A model generated the notes under the pieces. It saw nothing but the letters and a program-made list of their open reading frames with translations. It searched no databases and was not told the DNA's origin. DNA of 5,439 bases from Planctomycetota bacterium (GTDB lineage Bacteria > Planctomycetota > Planctomycetia > Pirellulales > Pirellulaceae): NCBI GenBank assembly GCA_019347795.1, contig JAHWKS010000463.1, forward strand, positions 1 to 5,439, read 5' to 3'. Shown piece after piece: positions 1 to 4,678 of this stretch (position 1 is its first letter; each line of letters opens with the position of its first letter). The translations under genes and the position numbers were made by a program.

Positions 1-587
1 ACCATTTCCGAAGGATCGTACTGCATCGTGGCGTTGCGGTATTCCTTTATCAGCACGCCATGCGAAGCGTAGGGGCCGAAAGCCAAGTCGATCGCTTCCG
101 GGTAGGCGGCGAGTCCGTCCGTCGAAATCTGAATGACGGGTTCCGGGCGCCGTCGCTCGAAATGATGATCGTCGCTCGCGTGGGGCCGCGGGATTTCGAT
201 GCGGCGGGCGAGGTCCACCATCAGCCGCCGGGCATTGTCGGCCGAGCGCTTCCCGACCAAATGCGAGGCAATCAGCTTGGAGTCTTGGTCAACGCAGGTC
301 CACAAGTACACGTCGCCGATGTCGTGCCGCTCGCGGCGCTCGTCAACCGTCAGGTGGGCCTGTTTCTTCCCGACAAACGTCCACATTTCGTCTACCTCAA
401 CGTGCCGCAGCGTCATGCCCGTTAGGTAGTCGTCCAGCAAGTGACGGGCGGCGTGGCCGTAGGCCAGTATCGTGTCCCCTACCGTTTTGGTGTGGCAGCC
501 GGTAATGCGGCTGGTAGAGCGGATGCTGTTGCCCTCGCACAAGAGGCGGAGAATGAGCGACTGGCGGGCGGGCGAAAGACGGTTCAT
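1..587 (-). CDS. IS1-family (single-ORF type) transposase, C-terminus beyond window
   Basis: Reading from ATG at 587-585 the frame stays open for 195 codons to the window edge, so the gene is 3'-truncated only by the window. The N-terminus (residues about 8-40, with 'CEGNSIRSTSRITGCHTKTV') is a helix-turn-helix of the kind found in single-ORF IS1-family transposases. 'VEVDEMWTFVGKK' (D66) and 'ISTDGLAAYPEAI' (D157) fit the first two acidic residues of the DDE catalytic centre. The final Glu and roughly the last 100 residues would lie outside. The protein would bind element ends and catalyse strand transfer. A good Shine-Dalgarno (AAGGGA, near 599-594) supports the start. It is transcribed divergently from the RHH gene through a long leader of about 120 nt holding two hairpins. 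I cannot see terminal inverted repeats or target duplications, so mobility is not shown; a domesticated or decayed copy is possible. The family call is from motif recognition, not a search. Confidence 0.85.
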   Translation of the reverse strand, partial: MNRLSPARQSLILRLLCEGNSIRSTSRITGCHTKTVGDTILAYGHAARHLLDDYLTGMTLRHVEVDEMWTFVGKKQAHLTVDERRERHDIGDVYLWTCVDQDSKLIASHLVGKRSADNARRLMVDLARRIEIPRPHASDDHHFERRRPEPVIQISTDGLAAYPEAIDLAFGPYASHGVLIKEYRNATMQYDPSEM

Positions 588-608
588 CGCGAATCTTCCC
601 TTGGCTGG

Positions 609-653
609 GCGATTCGCTAGAATGAAGCTGCCAAGCACGGTCTAGCGAATCGC
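609..653. repeat. Perfect 13-bp inverted repeat (stem-loop) in the transposase leader
   Basis: GCGATTCGCTAGA at 609-621 is the exact reverse complement of 641-653, with a 19-nt loop between. It lies 22 nt upstream of the transposase start codon and close to its Shine-Dalgarno, so in the minus-strand mRNA it would form a strong hairpin just ahead of the ribosome site. It could modulate translation, be part of an element end, or bind a protein. Which of these applies cannot be told from one copy. Confidence 0.7.
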
Positions 654-665
654 TGGATTGTGTCG

Positions 666-705
666 CCCCGCGGTGGTCTGCCAGGACTGCCGCGGGGTTT
701 TCTTT
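666..705 (+). terminator. Intrinsic terminator-like hairpin with U-run (plus strand)
   Basis: CCCCGCGG (666-673) pairs perfectly with CCGCGGGG (690-697) around a 16-nt loop and is followed by TTTTCTTT on the plus strand, the form of a Rho-independent terminator. No plus-strand gene precedes it, so it would stop either antisense transcription across the transposase gene or a small RNA that includes the 609-653 hairpin. In the minus direction there is no U-run, so there it is only a leader hairpin of the transposase mRNA. Confidence 0.55.
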
Positions 706-714
706 CACGCTTGC

Positions 715-743
715 ATTGTACGCGACACTGCTTTATTTGTCCA
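715..743 (-). promoter_or_regulatory. Predicted sigma70-type promoter for the transposase
   Basis: On the minus strand TGGACA (743-738) and TACAAT (720-715) each match the -35 and -10 consensus at five of six positions, with a 17-bp spacer. Transcription would start near 708 and give a leader of about 120 nt before the ATG at 587. The -35 box lies inside the left arm of the inverted repeat at 738-783. Confidence 0.5.
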
Positions 744-783
744 CCCACAAAATAATCGGTTTGACAAAAATTCTGGGTGGTCA
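738..783. promoter_or_regulatory. Operator-like inverted repeat shared by two divergent promoters
   Basis: The core CCACCCA (741-747) is an exact inverted copy of TGGGTGG (774-780); matching bases on each side (738-739, 749-750 against 782-783, 771-772) extend each arm to 13 nt with two mismatches. The arm centres are 33 bp apart, about three helical turns. The left arm covers the minus-strand -35 and the right arm fills the plus-strand spacer up to its -10. A dimeric DNA-binding protein here would affect both promoters. The adjacent RHH protein is the obvious candidate, by inference only. Confidence 0.5.
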
Positions 784-789
784 TAAAAT
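761..789 (+). promoter_or_regulatory. Strong predicted sigma70-type promoter for the RHH gene
   Basis: TTGACA (761-766) is a perfect -35, followed by a 17-bp spacer and TAAAAT (784-789), five of six to the -10 consensus. The expected start point falls at about 795-797, on the ATG at 796, which predicts an mRNA with no 5' leader. No Shine-Dalgarno is visible between the -10 box and the start codon. Confidence 0.65.
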
Positions 790-795
790 GGCGGC

Positions 796-984
796 ATGGC
801 AGCAACCGAGAAGAACCGGCCGCGAGGGCGCCCGCCTACTGGCGTGACGCCGAAGCGATACTTCCGCATGGCGGATGACGAATACAGCCAAGTCTGCGAA
901 GCCGCCGATAAGAGCGGAAAGAGCATATCTGAGTACATCCGCGACGTCTTGCTCGCGAACGCCAAACGAACCTTGAGGAAATAG
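796..984 (+). CDS. Small ribbon-helix-helix DNA-binding protein
   Basis: This 62-residue basic protein fits the RHH (MetJ/Arc) fold: a basic N-tail with an AT-hook-like 'RGRPP' (residues 10-14), a strand 'KRYFRM' (20-25), a first helix over about 26-41, and a second helix from 'KSISEYIRDVLLANAKR' (about 42-58). RHH proteins act as dimers and insert paired strands into the major groove; small ones are typically autoregulating repressors, antitoxins or mobilisation accessory proteins. No toxin-like gene follows, since the stop codon abuts a minus-strand tRNA-like gene, so an antitoxin role is not supported here. The ATG at 796 lies at the predicted transcription start, suggesting leaderless translation; the next in-frame Met (residue 25) would remove the strand. 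An inverted repeat flanking its promoter may be its operator. It contains one AUA codon (residue 44), rare in this window. Confidence 0.75.
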   Translation: MAATEKNRPRGRPPTGVTPKRYFRMADDEYSQVCEAADKSGKSISEYIRDVLLANAKRTLRK

Positions 985-1074
985 CGGAGGGCGCGGGAAT
1001 CGAACCCCACCGGCGAAAGCCGGGCCGTGCGATTTATAAGATCGCTGCAACTGCCAAGATGCCGGGCGCCCTCC
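985..1074 (-). tRNA. Non-canonical tRNA-like gene, 9/3 acceptor branch, anticodon UAU, long variable arm
   Basis: Read 5'-3' from 1074. Acceptor: 1074-1066 pairs with 994-986 over 9 perfect bp; G985 is the discriminator and CCA is not encoded. D-arm: GCA (1062-1060) with TGC (1049-1047), 10-nt loop containing GG. Anticodon arm: GCGAT/ATCGC (1045-1041, 1033-1029) with loop CTTATAA, giving U33 and anticodon UAU (1038-1036), which would read AUA. Variable arm: CCGGC/GCCGG (1023-1019, 1014-1010), loop TTTC. T-arm: GGG/CCC (1007-1005, 997-995), loop TTCGATT. A canonical 7/5 drawing is possible only with an 8-nt T-loop and a G-T pair. U8 is absent. A long variable arm and G73 are serine identity features, in conflict with an isoleucine-codon anticodon. 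It starts 3 nt after the P63C stop codon and has no promoter of its own, so it is probably cut from that mRNA. A decayed tRNA or regulatory tRNA mimic is also possible. Confidence 0.62.
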
Positions 1075-1077
1075 GCT

Positions 1078-2097
1078 TTATTTCTCGTCGCCAACCTCAA
1101 CGACAAGCGGCAACCGTCTCTGGTACTCCTTCTTGGATGCCTTCGCGAATAGATCGTCAAATTCTGATTTCGAGTCAGAAATCCTCATGATGGTCATCGT
1201 CGAAATAATCTGCTTATCAAGATGGACATTGCCCGTATCGACGGTCAGATGCTGAAACAGTTTATGGGGCCGTCGGCCCTTTTCGTTCGGCGGATTGAGT
1301 TCCCTTAGCTTTGGAAGAACGCCATCTGGCAGTTGCTTGTAAATGTATTTGTTGATGAAGTGCCCCACGCATTGCGGCCGCTTTGCCGAGCCGCGCTTGT
1401 ACTTCCATCCGTAGAGCTTGTAGACGAGCTCAAAAAATTCAGGGGGGAATTTTCGCGTCCAAGGAAGCAACTCGGCCGAGATATACGCCTCCAGAATCTT
1501 CGCCAGTTCATCGGAGGTCTTGTCTCGCTCGTACCCCGTCGCTTCATCCACCAAAGCGATGATCCCAACGCGGGCCAGGCCGCGCATCAGAAGTTCGCAT
1601 GCGCTGGCAATATGGTGCTGACTCTTAGTCAGGGCTTCGTTATCGCGAGCTTCGAGGTAAACCTCGCACACCATTGGCAGCAGCATGGCGTCATAACCGA
1701 ATGCCCGATTCCCGTTTAAATTGCGAAAAACGACGGGAGTGGTCGATTGACGCAACTCCTCCGAGATAAACGGTTTAAGGTTGGCAGGGGCCAAGAAAGG
1801 GGGCAATCCGTCTACCATCAGTTTGCTTCCAGTTCCACCCTTCGCTTTCGCAGCACGCCCGATAGCGGTCAAGAAGGTTTCCTGCGTGAGAACACGCTTG
1901 CGAGTCTCCAGCACGGCGCAGGCGATCAACCTCCCGGCGATTTCAAGATCGCCCGTATGAGTTGCCCTTGGGATTGCGCCTCCCCAGCGGCCTTCGGCAG
2001 CTAAGCGGGCGGCTTCACTTCGTTCTTTGGCTGTCATTGCTGCCGCACGGGACTTCCCGCCCTTAGCGGCCCGATCCTGCCTGTCTGCATTTTCCAT
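1078..2097 (-). CDS. P63C-domain (phage-type) protein
   Basis: This 339-residue protein is recognised as a P63C-domain protein, a family of unknown biochemical role found in phages, prophages and islands. The N-terminus has the usual basic 'KGGKSRAAAMTAKERSEAAR' stretch (13-32). Residues about 45-115 hold a 'THTGDLEIAGRLIACAVLE' and 'LPPFLAPANLKPFI' module. The core from about 165 reads 'ELLMRGLARVGIIALVDEAT', then 'KILEAYISAELLPWTRKFP' (200-218), 'GWKY' and 'KRPQCVG' (239-245), and 'NEKGRRPHK...HLT' (271-285), all hallmark positions of P63C. The last 30 residues (310-339) are not recognised. The start is supported by AAGGGG 7 nt upstream of the ATG. It has its own promoter overlapped by repeats, so regulated expression is likely. 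Its codon and base use look less GC-rich than the genes to the right, in line with acquisition. The 3' end runs directly into the tRNA-like gene. Family call is firm; function is not known. Confidence 0.85.
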   Translation of the reverse strand: MENADRQDRAAKGGKSRAAAMTAKERSEAARLAAEGRWGGAIPRATHTGDLEIAGRLIACAVLETRKRVLTQETFLTAIGRAAKAKGGTGSKLMVDGLPPFLAPANLKPFISEELRQSTTPVVFRNLNGNRAFGYDAMLLPMVCEVYLEARDNEALTKSQHHIASACELLMRGLARVGIIALVDEATGYERDKTSDELAKILEAYISAELLPWTRKFPPEFFELVYKLYGWKYKRGSAKRPQCVGHFINKYIYKQLPDGVLPKLRELNPPNEKGRRPHKLFQHLTVDTGNVHLDKQIISTMTIMRISDSKSEFDDLFAKASKKEYQRRLPLVVEVGDEK

Positions 2098-2104
2098 TTC
2101 GATT

Positions 2105-2110
2105 CCCCTT
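2105..2110 (-). promoter_or_regulatory. Ribosome binding site of the P63C gene
   Basis: On the minus strand AAGGGG ends 7 nt before the ATG at 2097. It is one of the clearest Shine-Dalgarno sites in the window and fixes the start codon. It partly abuts the right-most GGATGCGTGC repeat (2111-2120), so a protein or RNA structure at the repeat could influence access. Confidence 0.6.
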
Positions 2111-2160
2111 GGATGCGTGCAATACGATACGCTTGCGATGCGTACTTATAGCACGCATCC
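2111..2160. promoter_or_regulatory. Cluster of GATGCGT-type repeats forming an operator over the P63C promoter
   Basis: GGATGCGTGC (2111-2120) and its perfect inverse GCACGCATCC (2151-2160) form a 10-bp inverted repeat. Between them lie CGATACGC (2125-2132) and CGATGCGTAC (2136-2145), related direct copies 11 bp apart. The arm at 2151-2160 sits in the promoter spacer next to the -10 box and the other arm lies in the leader before the Shine-Dalgarno. This is the layout expected of a repressor operator; iteron-like binding is an alternative. Confidence 0.5.
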
Positions 2161-2174
2161 GCGACCGCGGTCAA
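2145..2174 (-). promoter_or_regulatory. Predicted sigma70-type promoter for the P63C gene and tRNA-like gene
   Basis: On the minus strand TTGACC (2174-2169) and TATAAG (2150-2145) each match consensus at five of six positions, with an 18-bp spacer. Transcription would begin near 2138, giving a leader of about 41 nt before the ATG. Because the tRNA-like gene follows 3 nt after the P63C stop, this is also its likely promoter. Confidence 0.6.
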
Positions 2175-2185
2175 GTGGGCGCACC

Positions 2186-2208
2186 AAAAAAGCCGCCCGA
2201 AGGCGGCT
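2186..2208 (-). terminator. Intrinsic terminator with UUCG tetraloop (minus strand)
   Basis: On the minus strand AGCCGCC, loop TTCG and GGCGGCT form a 7-bp hairpin followed by a run of five further T (2190-2186). This is a textbook Rho-independent terminator. It lies between the small membrane-protein gene and the P63C promoter, so it would block minus-strand read-through into the P63C operon. No minus-strand gene is seen directly to its right. Confidence 0.7.
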
Positions 2209-2259
2209 CGCGTCATTGTGCGGTATCATGGCGGGCGGCTTTCAACGGAGCATCACCCC

Positions 2260-2490
2260 ATGCCCAAGCTCACCCTCCGCGACCTGTTCGCCGTCGTGAC
2301 AATCGTGGCCCTGGCGCTGGGGTGGTGGCTGGATCGGTCGCGGCTGGCGGGCGAGAACGAATCTCTGAGAGATATGATCGTGATCGAAATCCTGAAACAG
2401 CAGCGTGACCAAACGTTTCGCAAAACCCCGATCGAATCAGCGAAGTTCTATTGGTCGAACCCCCTTGACCAAACGAGTCACTCAAAATAG
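2260..2490 (+). CDS. Small single-pass membrane protein of planctomycete type
   Basis: A 76-residue protein starting 'MPKLTLRDLFAVVTIVALAL' followed by GWW: a short basic N-end, one transmembrane helix (about residues 9-24), then 'DRSRLAGENESLRD' leading into a charged, probably helical C-terminal part (27-55). I recognise the 'LT(L/I)RDL...ALGWW(L)DR' layout as a recurrent small-protein style in Planctomycetes; no function is known. I chose ATG 2260 over an in-frame ATG at 2218 because GGAG (2247-2250) lies 9 nt upstream, the upstream 14 residues are uncharacteristic, and the RDL motif then sits at the N-terminus as is usual. A TATCAT at 2224-2229 could be a -10 box but no convincing -35 accompanies it. 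It ends about 100 nt before the DUF1501 gene, which has its own promoter, so they need not form an operon. Confidence 0.65.
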   Translation: MPKLTLRDLFAVVTIVALALGWWLDRSRLAGENESLRDMIVIEILKQQRDQTFRKTPIESAKFYWSNPLDQTSHSK

Positions 2491-2514
2491 CGCACTACCA
2501 GGCGGTTGTATGTT

Positions 2515-2543
2515 TTGTCTGCGGCGGGCGGTCGTGGTATGCT
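2515..2543 (+). promoter_or_regulatory. Predicted extended -10 promoter for the DUF1501 gene
   Basis: TTGTCT (2515-2520), a 17-bp spacer and TATGCT (2538-2543), preceded by TGG as an extended -10 element, make a plausible sigma70-type promoter. The transcript would start near 2550 and carry a leader of about 42 nt. The ribosome site before ATG 2592 is weak (AGAGAA, 2581-2586). Confidence 0.5.
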
Positions 2544-2591
2544 GACCAATCGTCGGTCCGTGCTTCCTGCCCGCGCCACGAGAGAACCGTC

Positions 2592-4001
2592 ATGTTGGAG
2601 ATTCACGCTTCCAGCCGCCGGCTGTGCGACGGCCTGACGCGGCGCGAGATGCTCCGCGTCGGCGGACTGGGGGCGCTCGGGCTTTCGCTGACGGACCTGC
2701 TCGGCGCCTCGGCCGCTGCATCGCCGCAGGCCGCCGGCTCGATTTCGGTCGGGAAGGCGAAGTCGTGCATCATTCTATTCTTGATGGGCGGTCCGCCGCA
2801 GCACTCCACTTGGGATCCCAAGCCGGAGGCGCCCGCCGAAGTGCGAGGGGAGTTCGGGCCGACCGCCACCAATGTCCCCGGCGTTCAATTCTGCGAGCTG
2901 ATGCCGAAGTTGGCCGGCATGGCGGATAAGCTGGCGGTGCTGCGGGCGGTCTCGACCGGCGACAACGCCCACTCCTCCAGCGGCTATTACATGCTGACCG
3001 GCCGGCCGCATCAGCCGCAGAACGTGGAGAACGCCAATCCCGGCGCCCCCAACAACTGGCCCTGCCTGGGGGGCGTGGTGCGGCAGTTGTCGCCGCGTCG
3101 AGGCGCGCTGCCGGCGGCGGTCCGGCTGCCGATGCACATCTTCAACACCGACGGCTCCGTCTGGCCGGGACAGGATTCCGGGTTCCTTGGCCGTGCGGCG
3201 GATCCGTGGCTGCTCAGGTGCGAGCCGGCCTCGCCCGACTATCGCATTCCCGAGTTCACGTTGCCGGTGGAGATGAGCGCCGGTCGATTGGAGAGCCGCC
3301 GCTCGCTGCTGAAGGAAATGAACCGGCGCCTGGACCTGACGGAGCGGAGCGGCGTCGTCGAGCACTACGACCGCCTGACGCAGCAGGCGTTTGGGCTGCT
3401 CAGTTCCGGCCCATCGCGATCCGCCTTCGACCTGGCGGCCGAGCCGGAGGCGATGCGGGATCGCTACGGCCGCAGCCAGTTCGGCCAAAGCACGCTGCTG
3501 GCCCGCCGGCTGATCGAGGCGGACGTGCGGCTGGTGCAGGTCAATTGGTTCCGCGGACCGGATGAGCCGTCCGACGCGCCCTGCTGGGATTCGCACGCCA
3601 ACGAGTCGGAGCGGCTCAAAACCGTCCTCATGCCGCCGATGGACCAGGCCTTCTCGGCGCTGTTGGAGGACCTTGCGCAGCGGGGCCTATTGGACGAGAC
3701 GTTGGTGGTTTGCATGGCCGAGTTCGGCCGCACCCCCAAGTTCAACACCCGCGCCGGCCGCGATCATTGGGGAAGCGTGTTTTCCATCGCGATGGCGGGA
3801 GGGGGCCTTCGCGGCGGCATGGTGCATGGGGCGTCGGACCGTCTCGGCGCCGAGCCGCGGGATGGCATGGTCCGGCCGGAAGACGTCTCCGCGACGATCT
3901 TCCACTGCCTGGGATTCCAGCCCGACGCCACGATGCAGGACATCGAAGGCCGCAAGTTAAACGTCGCCCACGGCCGTGTGATCGAACCGATTTTGATGTA
4001 A
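2592..4001 (+). CDS. DUF1501 family protein with twin-arginine leader
   Basis: A 469-residue DUF1501 protein, a sulfatase/alkaline-phosphatase-fold family greatly expanded in Planctomycetes; its reaction is not known. The N-terminus has a twin-arginine motif 'TRREMLRVGG' (R17, R18) followed by a hydrophobic stretch and an Ala-rich end near residue 43, consistent with Tat export. Family landmarks are in order: 'LFLMGGPPQHSTWDPKP' (62-78, D75), 'FCELMPKLA' (100-108), 'NAHSSSGYYMLTGRPH' (125-140), 'CWDSHANE' (331-338), 'AEFGRTPKFN...GRDHWG' (376-394, D391, H392) and 'ATIFHCLGFQPD' (434-445). Asp and His residues of this fold normally bind metal. The length fits the usual 430-490. DUF1501 genes often neighbour DUF1549/DUF1553 cytochrome-type genes; none is adjacent here. 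It has its own promoter and is GC-rich like the following genes. Confidence 0.93.
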   Translation: MLEIHASSRRLCDGLTRREMLRVGGLGALGLSLTDLLGASAAASPQAAGSISVGKAKSCIILFLMGGPPQHSTWDPKPEAPAEVRGEFGPTATNVPGVQFCELMPKLAGMADKLAVLRAVSTGDNAHSSSGYYMLTGRPHQPQNVENANPGAPNNWPCLGGVVRQLSPRRGALPAAVRLPMHIFNTDGSVWPGQDSGFLGRAADPWLLRCEPASPDYRIPEFTLPVEMSAGRLESRRSLLKEMNRRLDLTERSGVVEHYDRLTQQAFGLLSSGPSRSAFDLAAEPEAMRDRYGRSQFGQSTLLARRLIEADVRLVQVNWFRGPDEPSDAPCWDSHANESERLKTVLMPPMDQAFSALLEDLAQRGLLDETLVVCMAEFGRTPKFNTRAGRDHWGSVFSIAMAGGGLRGGMVHGASDRLGAEPRDGMVRPEDVSATIFHCLGFQPDATMQDIEGRKLNVAHGRVIEPILM

Positions 4002-4069
4002 CCGTAGTGTGGGCGGCCCGCCTGCACAGAAGTCTCTTTTCGAAAACAGGCGAGCCGCCTGTTCTACGG
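4002..4069. repeat. Imperfect 23-bp inverted repeat, REP/MITE-like, between DUF1501 and PfpI genes
   Basis: Arms 4002-4024 and 4047-4069 are reverse complements at 18 of 23 positions: the outer six (CCGTAG) match, four differ, and the inner 13 (GGCGGC-CGCCTG type) match at 12. The loop is 22 nt. It begins directly after the DUF1501 stop and ends 8 nt before the next start. No U-run follows on the plus strand, so it is not a typical intrinsic terminator; a dispersed palindromic repeat is more likely, though it could act as an mRNA stabiliser or attenuator. Confidence 0.6.
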
Positions 4070-4077
4070 GTGGAACG

Positions 4078-4617
4078 ATGAACCACGACCTGCCTCTCGC
4101 CGGGCGCCGCTTCCTGATGTTCGTCGAGAACATCTACGAGGATCTCGAGCTGTGGTATCCCAAGCTGCGGCTTCAGGAGGCGGGGGCGGAGGTCGTCGCC
4201 GCCGGCCCGGAAGCGGGCAAGACCTATGCGGGCAAGAACGGCTATCCTTGCGTCTCCGACGCCGCCATCGCCAAGATGAACGCCGCGGATTTCGACGGCG
4301 TCGTCGTTCCCGGCGGCTTTATGCCCGACAAGCTGCGGCGCGACCCCAAGGTGCTGAGCCTGGTGCGGGACTTCGCCGAGGCGAACAAGCCCGTGGCGGC
4401 CATCTGTCATGGCGGCTGGATTCCCATCTCGGCCGGCGTCTACAAGGGCGTCCGCGTGACCGGCTCGCCCGGCATCAAGGACGACCTGGTGAACGCCGGC
4501 GCCAAGTGGGAAGACGCCTCGGTGGTGGTGGACGGCCACTTCATCTCCAGCCGCAAGCCCGACGACCTCCCCGACTTCTGCCGGGCGATTCTGCAGTTCA
4601 TGGCGGAGCGCGGGTAG
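4078..4617 (+). CDS. DJ-1/PfpI family protein (type 1 glutamine amidotransferase-like)
   Basis: A 179-residue protein matching the PfpI/YhbO branch of the DJ-1 superfamily across its length. Landmarks: 'NIYEDLELWYP' (18-28), with E24 at the position of the conserved Glu that contacts the active cysteine; 'DFDGVVVPGGFMPD' (71-84); the nucleophile elbow 'AAICHGG' with C110 and H111; 'SAGVYKGVRVTG' (118-129); 'PGIKDDLVNAGAKW' (131-144); and 'VVVDGHFISSRKPDDLP' (149-165). These proteins form cytoplasmic oligomers and have been credited with protease, chaperone, glyoxalase or deglycase activity; which applies here is open. The start at 4078 is chosen because it gives the normal N-terminus; an in-frame ATG at 4009 would add 23 residues encoded by the inverted repeat. 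The ribosome site is weak (GGGTGGA). Confidence 0.92.
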   Translation: MNHDLPLAGRRFLMFVENIYEDLELWYPKLRLQEAGAEVVAAGPEAGKTYAGKNGYPCVSDAAIAKMNAADFDGVVVPGGFMPDKLRRDPKVLSLVRDFAEANKPVAAICHGGWIPISAGVYKGVRVTGSPGIKDDLVNAGAKWEDASVVVDGHFISSRKPDDLPDFCRAILQFMAERG

Positions 4618-4621
4618 ACGA

Positions 4622-4643
4622 GCCGCATCGATGATGCGACGGC
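4622..4643 (+). terminator. Weak hairpin after the PfpI-type gene, possible terminator
   Basis: CGCATC (4624-4629) and GATGCG (4633-4638) form a 6-bp stem with a 3-nt loop a few bases after the PfpI stop codon. The downstream sequence (CCTTTCTCTC) is pyrimidine-rich but not a clean U-run. It may weakly terminate or may be incidental. Confidence 0.25.
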
Positions 4644-4678
4644 GCCTTTCTCTCGGCCGCAGCTTCCGGACATCCGCC

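Noticed and set aside
60..425. Plus-strand frames opposite the transposase
   Set aside because: They are shadows of the transposase frame, which has a helix-turn-helix and two catalytic Asp motifs.
397..708. Minus-strand frame starting GTG at 708, at the predicted transcription start
   Set aside because: It overlaps the transposase out of frame and shows no conserved features; it could at most be a leader peptide, for which there is no direct support.
796..984. Type II toxin-antitoxin pair with the RHH protein as antitoxin
   Set aside because: No toxin-like frame follows on the plus strand; the stop codon is abutted by the opposing tRNA-like gene.
985..1074. tRNA-Sec or standard leucine/tyrosine tRNA
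   Set aside because: The anticodon loop CTTATAA gives UAU, not UCA, UAA or GUA, and the acceptor/T-stem split is not the 8/5 expected of bacterial tRNA-Sec.
2406..2475. 10-bp direct repeat TGACCAAACG at 2406-2415 and 2466-2475
   Set aside because: Only two copies inside a small coding region, without further structure; likely chance or a minor duplication.
2775..3596. Long minus-strand reading frame of 273 codons
   Set aside because: It is antisense to the DUF1501 gene, is rich in Arg/Gly/Ala/His as expected of high-GC shadow frames, and shows no family motifs.
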